From: an uncultured Bacteroidales bacterium | GTDB lineage: Bacteria > Bacteroidota > Bacteroidia > Bacteroidales > F082 | Assembly (NCBI GenBank): GCA_900317055.1 | Contig: ONFF01000022.1 | Location: forward strand, 1-55,543 | DNA length: 55,543 nucleotides | Reading direction: 5' to 3' | In this document: positions 25,768-34,772 of the stretch, in pieces | Layout: each line of letters opens with the position of its first letter | Position numbering within the stretch: position 1 is the stretch's first letter | Translations under genes and position numbers: made by a program | The notes under the pieces: generated by a model | What the model saw: the letters and a program-made list of their open reading frames with translations, nothing else | The model's database searches: none | What the model was told of the DNA's origin: nothing

Positions 25768-27258
25768 TTAAGCCTTTTTTTCCTTGGGGAGGACGAGGCT
25801 GACAATCTCTTTGAGGCTGAGCAGTCGGGTGAAGAAAATGGCGCCGCAGTTGATGGCAAAAGCGATGACGAAACCTAATATCCAGTTGAGGTTCAGCTGC
25901 TTGACGAGGAAAGTAACCACAACCACGGTAATCATGAACAAGGCGATATGGAACCAATAGCGGCCACCCATCTCGAACTTGAGGATGCGCTTGGCAATGA
26001 CATATTGCAGGAAAGCCGTGACGGATTGCACGCAGAGGCTGGTGCAGGCGGCACCCACTGCGTAGAAGCGTGGAATGACGATGAGGTTGAGTAGGATATT
26101 GATGATGACGCCGGCGGCGGCTACGAGGTTGAGTTGCTTGAGGCTGCCATTGGCGGTAAGCAATGTTCCGAAGATGTAAGTTGTTGACAAACAGAAGAAA
26201 CTACCCATCAATAAAGGAAATACATTGGCATATTGCCCGATGCGCATGAGGTAGGCGGTTTCGGTTTCTGCTTCTTCGGGACGGTACATCAAATGCATGA
26301 TTTCCTGACGGTAGAAGACGCACATAATCATGACGATACCCGCCATGGCCACGATGACATTGAACGAGGTCTTGACCAAGTTGTTCAGTTCCAACTTGTT
26401 CTTCAGCGTGGCGGCAAACATGGGCAGAAGCATGATAGCGAACAGGTTGGAGATGTTGTTGCCCGCATCGAAAAGACGGTAGGCTCGGCTGTAGATGCCG
26501 GCTTGCACACCTTTGTCGTCCAGCAGGCGCTCAAGCAGGACGGGCTCGATGCGGCTGTAGACGCTCATCAGCAGGACAAGCAAGGCGAAGGGCAGACTTT
26601 GACGCAGTATCTCATTGAAAAACTTAAAGTTGAGCTTGAAGCTGAGATGTTCGGCGTGGCGCAGGACGATGGTCAAAGCAAACACGAGGGTGGCAATGTA
26701 GGCGACCGTCTGGGCTTGCAGGTACCAGATGATGTTGAACTTTTCCTTGGGGAACCAACCGCTCCACAGGATGAGGCACATGATGACAATGGCCAACACG
26801 CGGTCGAAGACGGAGAGGATGCTGTCCTGCTTGAACAGCAATAGACCTTGTATGTTCGACCTGAGGAAAAGGATGAAGGAGAGCAGCACTTGGTTGAGCC
26901 CGCACCAGAACAACAGCTTGAGTTTCAGGCCTTCGTTGTAGCCGCAGAAGTAACCGACCACGAAGATGACGGCAGCATAGAGCAGACCCAATAGGAGCTT
27001 GATTTCGGTGAGGCCGCCAAAGTGCTTCGAGAGGTTTTTCGGGTCTTGCGCCACAGCACGGCTGTTGAAGTTGGTGATGCCGAGGTCGAGCAAGATATAG
27101 AAGAGGTAGGAAAAGTTAAAAAGGGCTTGGTAGGTGCCGTAAGAAGCATCGCCGAGGAGGTTTTGCACCTCACGGTCGATGCCAAGAATCCAGAACGGCT
27201 TCACCAACAGGTTGAGAAACAGCAGGAAAATGATATTTTTGATGAAGCGGTTCTGCAT
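25768..27258 (-). CDS. Polysaccharide flippase (Wzx/MATE-like)
   Basis: A 496-residue integral membrane protein with 12-14 predicted transmembrane helices. It belongs to the MVF/MATE polysaccharide transporter class (N-terminal FLNLLVKPFWILGIDREVQN, then LGDASYGTYQALFNFSYLFY). It would flip undecaprenyl-pyrophosphate-linked oligosaccharides to the periplasm for the Wzy/Wzz proteins encoded downstream. Family membership is clear; the sugar substrate is not. No glycosyltransferase genes are present here, so sugar assembly must be encoded elsewhere. The gene is divergent from clpS. Confidence 0.88.
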   Translation of the reverse strand: MQNRFIKNIIFLLFLNLLVKPFWILGIDREVQNLLGDASYGTYQALFNFSYLFYILLDLGITNFNSRAVAQDPKNLSKHFGGLTEIKLLLGLLYAAVIFVVGYFCGYNEGLKLKLLFWCGLNQVLLSFILFLRSNIQGLLLFKQDSILSVFDRVLAIVIMCLILWSGWFPKEKFNIIWYLQAQTVAYIATLVFALTIVLRHAEHLSFKLNFKFFNEILRQSLPFALLVLLMSVYSRIEPVLLERLLDDKGVQAGIYSRAYRLFDAGNNISNLFAIMLLPMFAATLKNKLELNNLVKTSFNVIVAMAGIVMIMCVFYRQEIMHLMYRPEEAETETAYLMRIGQYANVFPLLMGSFFCLSTTYIFGTLLTANGSLKQLNLVAAAGVIINILLNLIVIPRFYAVGAACTSLCVQSVTAFLQYVIAKRILKFEMGGRYWFHIALFMITVVVVTFLVKQLNLNWILGFVIAFAINCGAIFFTRLLSLKEIVSLVLPKEKKA

Positions 27259-27281
27259 GGATGCGTCGTTGTTTCGGAGGG

Positions 27282-27289
27282 CAAAAGTA
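27282..27289 (-). promoter_or_regulatory. -7 promoter box TACTTTTG for the polysaccharide operon
   Basis: TACTTTTG lies 23 nt upstream of the flippase ATG on the minus strand, inside the 132-bp divergent gap shared with clpS. Confidence 0.6.
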
Positions 27290-27390
27290 GGAAAAAAAGT
27301 ACTTTGAGGCTTTTTTCAGCCTTCATTTTGGAAAATATATGTAATTTTACACCCCGAATTCCGTTTTACAGGAGAAAAAGACTTTGAGTA

Positions 27391-27666
27391 ATGAACAAGG
27401 AACAGGAAAATGTTGATGTGCTGGAAGAGGAATTGGTTGAGAACGAGAAGAGTCTGCTGCTCATCAACGACGATGTGAATACCTTTGAATATGTCATCGA
27501 CACCTTGATGAAGGTGTGCCATCATACGCGTGAGCAGGCCGAGACCTGCGCTTGGATTACGCACTACAAGGGCAAATGCGCCGTCATGCATGGTAGCTTC
27601 GAGGAACTGAAACCGTATTACGACATCCTGCTCGCTCATCAGCTCACAGTTAAAATAACTGATTAA
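27391..27666 (+). CDS. clpS: ClpS, Clp protease adaptor
   Basis: A 91-residue protein with the complete ClpS core: LLINDDVNTFEYVIDTLMKV, the hydrophobic N-degron pocket region and KGKCAVMHGSFEELKPYYDI. ClpS binds the N-domain of ClpA/ClpC-type ATPases and delivers N-degron substrates to ClpP. The acidic N-terminal extension (~20 residues) is the usual unstructured ClpC-engaging tail. The stop is one base before the start of the Rel-family gene, so the two are probably cotranscribed. Confidence 0.93.
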   Translation: MNKEQENVDVLEEELVENEKSLLLINDDVNTFEYVIDTLMKVCHHTREQAETCAWITHYKGKCAVMHGSFEELKPYYDILLAHQLTVKITD

Positions 27667-27667
27667 C

Positions 27668-29884
27668 ATGGCAGGTTACTCATCATTGGAAATATTGGCT
27701 ATTCAGCAGGCCTACGAATCGATGCTGAAGGACATTCAGCCTTTCATCAATGCACCCAACCAATTGGAGTTGATTGACAAGGCGTATCGTTATTGCATGG
27801 ATGAATATGACGGCCGATACCTCTTGTCGGGCAAGGCTTATATGATGCACCTTATTGAGATGGGGCGTATTGCCGTGCTCGAAGTGGGTTTGGGCTATAT
27901 CTCTGTGGTGGCCGCTTTCCTTCATGGCATTGACTACAAGAAGGGTGTAAGTGGCAAGGAATTGAAGGAGCAATTTGGCAAGACGGTGGCCATCATCCTT
28001 GAGGACTTCAGCCAGATTTCGCAGCTGGACACGGAAAAGGTCGCCTATAACTCGGATAACTTCCAGGTGCTGTTCCTTTCGATGATTGATGATATGCGCT
28101 CGGTGCTGCTGAAAGTGGTACACCGTGTGTATGATGTTCGTAATCAGCAAGATGTTGATGCTGACCGTTTGTCGAAATATTTCCACGAGATCAAGTATAT
28201 CTACATTCCTATCGTGCATCGGTTGGGCTTGTACAAGTTGAAAGCCGAACTGGAGGAAAAACTGATGCTGTTCGAGAATCCGGAATTGTTTCACGAGATT
28301 GAAAGCAAGATTCAAGCCTCACAAGAAGCCCAGAAGCAGACAGCGGAGAAGTTTGTCGCCAGGATTTCAGAAAGCATTGATGCTGAACTCGAAAGGACGA
28401 AGAAGAACGGGAAATATAAATACAGTTATACGGTCAAGTGGAGGCTGAAGTCGATACCTTCCATCTATGCCAAGATGAAGGCGCAGAATGTGCCTTTTGA
28501 GGAGGTCTACGACCTGATGGCGGCGCGCGTCATCATCCATTGTGCCTTGAAAGATGAGCAGGAATGCTGTTGGAGCGTGTATTCGGCCATCACCAATATC
28601 TATGACCCTATGCCGGAACGCCTTCGTGACTGGATTACCAAGCCGAAGGCTTCGGGTTATGAGTCGCTGCACACCACGGTGAAATATGACGACAAACTGT
28701 GGTTTGAGGTGCAGATTCGCACCACACGCATGGATGAGATTGCGGAAACGGGTCAGGCGGCACACTATCTTTATAAAGGAGAGAAGGAGACTTCTGAGGA
28801 ATGGTTGCTCAATGTGCGCCAAGTGCTGGAAAATCCCAGTATGGTTTCTTTCGAGAACTCTTACAAGAAGGTTCACAAATCCGATAAGATATTCATTTTC
28901 ACTCCAGAAGGCGACTTAAAACAGCTTCCGGTGGGCTCCACGGTGCTTGATTTTGCCTACGAGGTGCATACCCGAGTGGGCGAGACTTGCAATGGAGCGC
29001 GTGTCAATGGACGCATGGTGCCTATCCGTCACGAGCTGACCAATGGCGACAAGGTGGAAATCATCACGAGCAAGAAACAGTCGCCGCGTGCCGACTGGCT
29101 CAATGTGGTAGTCACGGAAAAGGCCAAGAACAAAATCCGTCGTTACCTCAAGGAAGAGGAGCTGAAAGAATCGGAGATGGGCAAGGGCATGTTGCAGCGC
29201 AGGTTGAAAAACTGGAAACTGCCGTTCTCGGAGACCGTGGTCGACATGTTGGTGAAAGAGTTTAAATTGGAGAATTCCTTGCAACTCTATCACAGGATTT
29301 CCACGGAAAAAATCGACATCGCCGATGTGAAGCGTTTCCTGACCGCTAAGTTCGGTGAGAATACCGATAAAGGTGAAAAGCCTATCCCTGAGACAATTGG
29401 GACATCGAAGAAGGAACAGGGTGCAGAAGTGGAGGAATCGCTCTCCATTGGAGAGGACATCAGCAATGTGACCTATAAGTTGGCCAAGTGCTGCAATCCT
29501 ATTCCTGGTGACCGTGTGTTTGGCTTTGTCACCAACGAAGGTACCATCAGTATCCATCGCACCAACTGTCCGAATGCCAAGGGCTTGCAGGAGCGTTACG
29601 GCTATCGCATCATCAAGGTGAAGTGGAACGGTGTGGAAGCAGACGGTTCGCAGGCCACTATCCGCATCTATGGTCGCGATGTCATGGGTTTGTTGGGCAA
29701 AATCACCAAGGTCATTTCCGAGGATCTGGAGGTCAATATGAAGAACATCGTGTTCAACTCCGACAAGGAAGGCTTCTTCGAAGGGAGAATCGTGTTGCAA
29801 ATCACCGATGTGGAGGCCTTGGAGCAGCTGATCAATAAGATAAAAGGCATTGAAGGTATTGTAGATGTAAATAGAATCGATTGA
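27668..29884 (+). CDS. RelA/SpoT-family (p)ppGpp synthetase with decayed hydrolase domain
   Basis: A 738-residue long Rel protein. The HD region (~50-160) is degenerate: the hydrolase HDxxED motif reads HGIDYK (~86) and the usual RLHNMRT is RVYDVRN. The synthetase domain (~250-370) is intact with RLKSIPSIYAKM, YDLMAARVII, DWITKPKASGYESLHTTV and FEVQIRT. TGS (~406-468, IFIFTPEGDLKQLPVGSTVL), a zinc-finger-like helical part (KLAKCCNPIPGDRVFGFVT) and a C-terminal ACT domain (~665-738) follow. It should synthesise but not hydrolyse the alarmone. Bacteroidota often encode a second, bifunctional Rel, expected elsewhere in the genome. It follows clpS by one base. Confidence 0.93.
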   Translation: MAGYSSLEILAIQQAYESMLKDIQPFINAPNQLELIDKAYRYCMDEYDGRYLLSGKAYMMHLIEMGRIAVLEVGLGYISVVAAFLHGIDYKKGVSGKELKEQFGKTVAIILEDFSQISQLDTEKVAYNSDNFQVLFLSMIDDMRSVLLKVVHRVYDVRNQQDVDADRLSKYFHEIKYIYIPIVHRLGLYKLKAELEEKLMLFENPELFHEIESKIQASQEAQKQTAEKFVARISESIDAELERTKKNGKYKYSYTVKWRLKSIPSIYAKMKAQNVPFEEVYDLMAARVIIHCALKDEQECCWSVYSAITNIYDPMPERLRDWITKPKASGYESLHTTVKYDDKLWFEVQIRTTRMDEIAETGQAAHYLYKGEKETSEEWLLNVRQVLENPSMVSFENSYKKVHKSDKIFIFTPEGDLKQLPVGSTVLDFAYEVHTRVGETCNGARVNGRMVPIRHELTNGDKVEIITSKKQSPRADWLNVVVTEKAKNKIRRYLKEEELKESEMGKGMLQRRLKNWKLPFSETVVDMLVKEFKLENSLQLYHRISTEKIDIADVKRFLTAKFGENTDKGEKPIPETIGTSKKEQGAEVEESLSIGEDISNVTYKLAKCCNPIPGDRVFGFVTNEGTISIHRTNCPNAKGLQERYGYRIIKVKWNGVEADGSQATIRIYGRDVMGLLGKITKVISEDLEVNMKNIVFNSDKEGFFEGRIVLQITDVEALEQLINKIKGIEGIVDVNRID

Positions 29885-29965
29885 ATGATGAATGCGGAAT
29901 GCTGAATGTGGAATGCTGAATGTGGAATGAGAATTTTTGAATTTTGAATTTTTGAATCTTTGAAT
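29885..29965 (+). repeat. Low-complexity GAATG/TTTGAAT repeats
   Basis: The 81-bp gap between the Rel gene and the CotH-like gene consists of short degenerate repeats: GAATGCTGAATGTG in about two copies, followed by several TTTTTGAAT copies. No hairpin terminator is visible. The last TCTTTGAAT may double as a weak -7 element. Confidence 0.7.
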
Positions 29966-31600
29966 ATGAAGAAGTTCTTTTTGATAATAAGTCTATTATT
30001 AGTGACATGCAGTATAAAAGCTCAGGTAATAGGGAAGTCGTTTGGTGTTGACCATGAGAAGAAAATCATAGTAGCCACGGGACGACTGCCTGAGGGCATG
30101 AAGCCGTATAAGGAAACGATGGAGGTGAAGGGAGAAACCTATACCTATTATCAAAGCGAAATGCCGCTCATCACCATCACTACCGATGGCCCGATTGTCA
30201 ACTCGCCTGCTGTGCATGGCCTCATCAATGTGGCTGATGCCGATGGCAATGTCATCACGATGCACGCTGGATTCAAGATTAGGGGTACTTCCTCGCAGCA
30301 ATATGATAAGAAGTCGTATCGTGTGGAGTTGTGGGCCGATGAGACGGGCACCGAGATGGCCGACACGACCTTCCTTGGTTTGCGCAGCGATGATGACTGG
30401 AATCTTGAGGCGATGTGGGCACAGCCGTTGCGTCTCCGCGACAAGGTAGCCAATGAACTGTGGATGGAGATGTACAAGTTGCCTTACGCCGAAAGCGAAC
30501 CTGATGCCTTGCCTGGCATTCGCATGGTTTATGCCGACTTGTTCATCAATGATGAATACTTGGGCGTTTACACCTTAACCGAGCGCATGGATCGCAAGCA
30601 ACTTGGATTGCGTAAATACAATGGTGATATCCGTGGCGTGCTCTACAAGGGCAATGGCCCTGGCGCCCCGACCTTTGACAGTTTGCCAATGTATGACAAC
30701 ACGCTTGACACTTGGGACAACTATGAGTGGGTCTATCCCAACGAGAGTGACACCGCCATCAATTGGAATCATCTCTACAGCTTCACCAACTTCGTGATGA
30801 ACGCCTCTGACAATGTGTTCTATTCACAGTATGCCGCCCAATTCGACAAGGACAATGCCGTCGACTATTACTTGTTTATCAACAGTTTAATGGCTATGGA
30901 CAACATGGGTCGCAACCTGTTTTTGGCGCGTTACAAGAAATCGAGCACCTATATGTATCTGCCTTGGGACTTGGATGCCATTTGGGGTTTGGATACAGAC
31001 GGCCACAAGACTTACAATGCAGCTGGCCTAAAGAGCAATGGCTTCTTCGACCGCCTAACACAGGACTGTAATGATTATGGTTTCGTGGTCTCTGCACAAA
31101 CCCGTTACAATGAACTGCGTGATACCCTTTTGAACCGCGAGCATATCATGGAATTGGTTCAGAACCAATACGATGAATTGGTTGAAAGCGGTGTTTACGA
31201 GCGGGAACATGAGGCATGGCCAGAGTTTACTGTGGATGAGAGCCAGTTGACCTACCTGAGCGACTGGTTGGACGACCGTTTCAATTATTTGGATGGTGAA
31301 ATCAATGCGGCTTGTGGAACTTGGGGCGTTAAGGTCCCTGAGCCTGTCGAAGGAGTCGAAGGGCCGACTCGAATTGTGGAAGTTTTTCCCAATCCAGCCA
31401 AGGACAGAATCAACATCCGCTTTGTGGAAAATGGTGAAGCTTCTGTCAGATTATACGATATGACTGGCCGCTTGGTGTATTCTGATGCTTCAAACACACA
31501 AGCTTTTGTCATTTCCACACGAGGTTTGAACCAAGGTGTTTACACATTGGTAACCCTTACTGCTGGAAAGCAGCAAGTGGATAGGGTGGTGGTGGAGTGA
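29966..31600 (+). CDS. CotH-kinase-like T9SS-exported protein
   Basis: A 544-residue protein with a signal peptide (FFLIISLLLVTCSIKA). The central CotH-like domain (~70-340) shows MHAGFKIRGTSSQQYDKKSY, LLGLRSDDDW-like FLGLRSDDDWNLEAMW, VYADLFINDEYLGVYTLTER and MYLPWDLDAIWG; the last two blocks hold the acidic residues used by CotH-family atypical protein kinases. A T9SS tail (~470-544, VEVFPNPAKDRINIRF, LNQGVYTLVTL) follows. Between them, the peptide KVPEPVEGVEGPTR is encoded by a palindromic repeat inserted in frame. It is convergent with the next gene, only 2 bp between stops. Surface-exposed; substrate unknown. Confidence 0.88.
   Translation: MKKFFLIISLLLVTCSIKAQVIGKSFGVDHEKKIIVATGRLPEGMKPYKETMEVKGETYTYYQSEMPLITITTDGPIVNSPAVHGLINVADADGNVITMHAGFKIRGTSSQQYDKKSYRVELWADETGTEMADTTFLGLRSDDDWNLEAMWAQPLRLRDKVANELWMEMYKLPYAESEPDALPGIRMVYADLFINDEYLGVYTLTERMDRKQLGLRKYNGDIRGVLYKGNGPGAPTFDSLPMYDNTLDTWDNYEWVYPNESDTAINWNHLYSFTNFVMNASDNVFYSQYAAQFDKDNAVDYYLFINSLMAMDNMGRNLFLARYKKSSTYMYLPWDLDAIWGLDTDGHKTYNAAGLKSNGFFDRLTQDCNDYGFVVSAQTRYNELRDTLLNREHIMELVQNQYDELVESGVYEREHEAWPEFTVDESQLTYLSDWLDDRFNYLDGEINAACGTWGVKVPEPVEGVEGPTRIVEVFPNPAKDRINIRFVENGEASVRLYDMTGRLVYSDASNTQAFVISTRGLNQGVYTLVTLTAGKQQVDRVVVE
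31331..31371 (+). repeat. Intragenic palindromic repeat (CCCTGAGCCTGTCGAAGG type)
   Basis: A copy of the CCCTGAGCCTGTCGAAGG element, with a shortened second arm (AGTCGAAGGGCCGACTCG). It encodes KVPEPVEGVEG just before the T9SS tail of the CotH-like protein. A longer copy lies in the next gene. Confidence 0.75.
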
Positions 31601-31602
31601 TT

Positions 31603-33810
31603 TTACAGTTTCCAAATGGCTTCCACCTTCAAATCCGTCTTGTGATTTCCTTGAATCAAGGTTAATCCGCTGCCGATTTCCTCACGGTCGCTGTAGATGG
31701 TGCGACCGATGCGGGCATATAGCGTCAAGGCGTTGAATAGCTTAACCTTTCCTAAAAGATACACCCTCATGCCTTTGCCGTAAAGTGCGGGAACGCTGAA
31801 GGAATAGAGCACATCATTCTCGTAGGCGTAGATGCGGGCGTTGTAGTCCTTGGCGTCGAAGATGGCGTAACGGAAAGCAAGACTATAGGGCTTGTCTTCG
31901 GGCTTGTAGGCGATGTCCTGACAGAGGAAAAAGCCGTGTTCATTGCTGCCATCATCATTGCGATAGTGAGCATATTCGGCCTTGTTGCTGCAATGCAAAT
32001 CCCAACCAATCTGATAGTTGATGTTGAAACGCACGGCATTCTTGGTGTAGAAAATGGGGTAGTGACTGAAGACAAATGCATCGGTGGAATTCTTCATCTT
32101 GGTCTTTGAGCGGAACTGCAGGTAGGCTTGCGTGCGACGGTTGAAGCTGTGGCTGATACGCAAATAGTAGTCGTGGCCACGGCTGGGCGCATTGACTTGT
32201 GAGGTCAGCCAGGTGTATTGGAACTGGTCGACATAGGCAAGGATGTTCCAATAAGGTGCGGGAGCGGCTTCCACTCCAAGATAGATGCCGCGTTGCCCTT
32301 GGTTGCGGCTGCCTTCACCGAAGGCGTTGCTCATGAGGTTTTGGTAGGCCTTGCCATAGTCACGATAGAGGATAGTGAAGTTTAAATAACCGGCAGGTTT
32401 TATGGTCAAGCCGACCAAACCAGCAAAGCCAAGGGTCGTTGAGCTTGTCGAAACGCCCGATTGTATTGAGGTCGGCCCTTCGACGGGCTCAGGGACCTTG
32501 GCTCCATGATTATAACTCATCGCCATTTCTCCAAAAACCGCATATTTCCCTTTAACATACTTGAAGTCAATACCTTGGTTGGTGAGTTTTTGCCCTTGGA
32601 AGTAGAATTGGTTGTAATGGCTGGGCTTGAGTTCGAGTGGTACGCTGAGCCATGTATGGTGGGCGGTGTAACCGACCTCGAAATGAGCAATGGAATATGC
32701 TAGATGCCCTCCAATCACTTGTTGCCGTATGGCATGACGGTCTTGCAGTTCGCCAATAGTGCGGTGATACCCCGTCTCTTGCAGGCTGCTGACAAACTCG
32801 GCTTCGCTTTCCAAGGTGTCAGCCACGCTGACATTGGCATCGACCCAACGATTGGAATAGAATAATGTCCCGCTAAAAGGCCCGCTGCCAAGGGTGACGG
32901 CAGCACCGCGCATGAAAGCATACTCGCTGGCCGACCCTTTGGGTGTAATGCCGCGTCCTTGTTTCATCACACTGCCGCCTGCGCCTGCTTTTCCGAAACT
33001 CATTCCCGACCATAGCGTCAAGCCTTGGCCAAAGGCGAGCTGGTAGTCGCCCAAAACAGCCGCTTTAACAATGCCCAAGTCCTTGGCATAGAGGTGGAAG
33101 CCGACAAAGTCGAAGCCACGATGGTATTGGTTACCCAAGAGTTTCTGGATGGTGTCGCTGACCTTGTCGGTGAAGAATAGCTCGCCAGCGTCTTTCTCCA
33201 AAACAAAGCCTGCGCGGATTTTGTTCCTATAGTTATAGGTGTATTTCAGCTGGTATTTTTGTGGACTGCCGATGTAGCGCGAGTTGGGCTTGGCCAAGAG
33301 GGCGGAGTCATCGATGGGCATGTAACCTTGTTGTCGTTCAAGGATTTGTTCATAACGGCCCACCAGTTGATGCTTGCCGTAGCGTGCCAATTTGTTGAAA
33401 GTCAGCTTGTCCTTGTTTTGGCCTCGGCTTATGCATACTAAAGGTCTGATGATGGCTAGCGTTTGCTCATCGAAGCCCTCCACCATCTCCAACTCTTCCA
33501 AAAAGAGGAAATCGCCGTAATAGCGGCGGTATTGCTGCAATTCCTCAAATTGGAACATACTGAGCAGGCGCAACTCGACTAAGCGCATAGTCTCCTCGCT
33601 GTTGAGGTTGACAGGATTCTCGCTGAGGAAGATGTAGTTTTCCAAAATGTCCTCAAAATCGGTGTCTTCATCGCTATCTTCTGCTAGTCGTTCCACCTGT
33701 TCGATGAGTAGCTGGTTCAAAGCCTCGGTGCTGAGCGTGTCGATGGCAATCTGCGCCTTCGCAAACAAGGTGGATGTTAGGGATAATATGATGAAAACCA
33801 GTCGTTTCAT
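31603..33810 (-). CDS. Helix-hairpin-helix and outer-membrane beta-barrel protein
   Basis: A 735-residue protein with a signal peptide (FIILSLTSTLFAKA). Residues ~65-135 contain ComEA-like helix-hairpin-helix segments (NLNSEETMRLVELRLLSMFQ, then FLFLEELEMVEGFDEQTLAI). The remainder (~170-735) alternates short amphipathic strands with aromatic ends, as in an outer-membrane barrel. This combination is conserved in Bacteroidota; its role is unknown. The start is the ATG one base after the stop of the upstream OmpA/PorV-like gene, so it is translationally coupled. A palindromic repeat is inserted in frame (~residues 438-459). Confidence 0.8.
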   Translation of the reverse strand: MKRLVFIILSLTSTLFAKAQIAIDTLSTEALNQLLIEQVERLAEDSDEDTDFEDILENYIFLSENPVNLNSEETMRLVELRLLSMFQFEELQQYRRYYGDFLFLEELEMVEGFDEQTLAIIRPLVCISRGQNKDKLTFNKLARYGKHQLVGRYEQILERQQGYMPIDDSALLAKPNSRYIGSPQKYQLKYTYNYRNKIRAGFVLEKDAGELFFTDKVSDTIQKLLGNQYHRGFDFVGFHLYAKDLGIVKAAVLGDYQLAFGQGLTLWSGMSFGKAGAGGSVMKQGRGITPKGSASEYAFMRGAAVTLGSGPFSGTLFYSNRWVDANVSVADTLESEAEFVSSLQETGYHRTIGELQDRHAIRQQVIGGHLAYSIAHFEVGYTAHHTWLSVPLELKPSHYNQFYFQGQKLTNQGIDFKYVKGKYAVFGEMAMSYNHGAKVPEPVEGPTSIQSGVSTSSTTLGFAGLVGLTIKPAGYLNFTILYRDYGKAYQNLMSNAFGEGSRNQGQRGIYLGVEAAPAPYWNILAYVDQFQYTWLTSQVNAPSRGHDYYLRISHSFNRRTQAYLQFRSKTKMKNSTDAFVFSHYPIFYTKNAVRFNINYQIGWDLHCSNKAEYAHYRNDDGSNEHGFFLCQDIAYKPEDKPYSLAFRYAIFDAKDYNARIYAYENDVLYSFSVPALYGKGMRVYLLGKVKLFNALTLYARIGRTIYSDREEIGSGLTLIQGNHKTDLKVEAIWKL
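32433..32498. repeat. Intragenic palindromic repeat, full-length copy
   Basis: 66 bp bounded by inverted arms: GGTCGTTGAGCTTGTCGAA on the left and TTCGACGGGCTCAGGGACC on the right. The right arm is the complement of the repeat in the CotH-like gene. Being 22 codons long, it keeps the reading frame and adds a peptide beginning KVPEPVEG to the barrel protein. Confidence 0.8.
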
Positions 33811-33811
33811 G

Positions 33812-34636
33812 TCATTTTCCAATGCTGAATATCATACCGATTTGAATCGATGTCCCTAATTCGTTGTGCAGTTGTGCCGCCACATTGACTTGTGCGAAAC
33901 GAATGGCATAGCCGAGGCCGAAACTCAGGATGCCTGGGTTGGTGTGTACACCTGCGCGGATATATAGATTCTTAACAGCTTCATACTCCAATCCGCCGCG
34001 TAAGCTGACACCATTGCGTTCGGTGTTTTTCTCGATTTCGCATTGGCAGATGAAGTCCTTGGTGAATTGGTAGGCCATACCAAAACGCATCACAATGGGA
34101 ATCTTTTCATGGTTCAGGGTCTGCTCGAAGCTGAAATTGACGGGGTTGAAGATGTAGGTGCCTAAGGTCAGCTTATCGGTGACATGCGACTGGATGCCCA
34201 ACTCAAAAGTGACCGCGTTAAATTTGCCGTAGTCGTTGCCGATTTTGAGTAGGAGATAATCGAGTTGCAGACCGATTTGCAGGTAGCGACCGAAGTCTTT
34301 GGCGTAGGCCAGCCCGAACTTGTTCTCGTTGTATTTCGATGAACCGAATTGGTTGAAACTTACTCCCAATGTGCCGAACTTGGTGGGCAAGGCGAAGGCG
34401 CCGCATTTATAAGCCGTTTCGGGCAGCATCCAACGGTTTTCGTAGTAGAGGCCGAGGCTGATTTTGTCCAAGTTGGCCATACCTGCAGGGTTGTTCTGCA
34501 TGGCCCACAGCCCTTGCGAGGCCACCGATGAGCCTCCCATGGCCGCGGCACGACCTCCGATGGGATGGATGATGTCGTAGGCGAAAATATTTGATGCTGT
34601 GAGGATTAGCGATATTAGGAGTAGAAGTCTTTTCAT
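33812..34636 (-). CDS. PorV/PorQ-like outer-membrane barrel protein
   Basis: A 274-residue protein with a signal peptide (LLLISLILTASNIFA). It opens with the PorV/UPF0164-type motif PIGGRAAAMGGSSVA and NNPAGMANL, followed by alternating strands to a C-terminal Ile-Gly-Lys barrel end (IQIGMIFSIGK). PorV and PorQ are FadL-like barrels that work with the T9SS translocon; this could be such a shuttle or a generic paralogue. It is coupled to the downstream barrel protein (TGA-C-ATG). A -7 box TACATTTG lies at 34657-34664. Confidence 0.75.
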   Translation of the reverse strand: MKRLLLLISLILTASNIFAYDIIHPIGGRAAAMGGSSVASQGLWAMQNNPAGMANLDKISLGLYYENRWMLPETAYKCGAFALPTKFGTLGVSFNQFGSSKYNENKFGLAYAKDFGRYLQIGLQLDYLLLKIGNDYGKFNAVTFELGIQSHVTDKLTLGTYIFNPVNFSFEQTLNHEKIPIVMRFGMAYQFTKDFICQCEIEKNTERNGVSLRGGLEYEAVKNLYIRAGVHTNPGILSFGLGYAIRFAQVNVAAQLHNELGTSIQIGMIFSIGK

Positions 34637-34656
34637 GCAATTGGAGTTTTATGCCG

Positions 34657-34664
34657 CAAATGTA
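34657..34664 (-). promoter_or_regulatory. -7 promoter box TACATTTG for the two barrel genes
   Basis: TACATTTG on the minus strand, 20 nt before the ATG of the PorV-like gene, in the divergent gap shared with the DUF456 gene. A TATTTTCG at 34746-34753 may serve the plus-strand operon. Confidence 0.55.
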
Positions 34665-34772
34665 AGGCTGATTTCACAAAAATCAAAATAATTGAGTGAA
34701 AATGCACATTTTGCCTAGAGTAGTGGCTTATTCATGTTTTTTTCGTATTTTCGCCTTCTAAAACATGATCAA

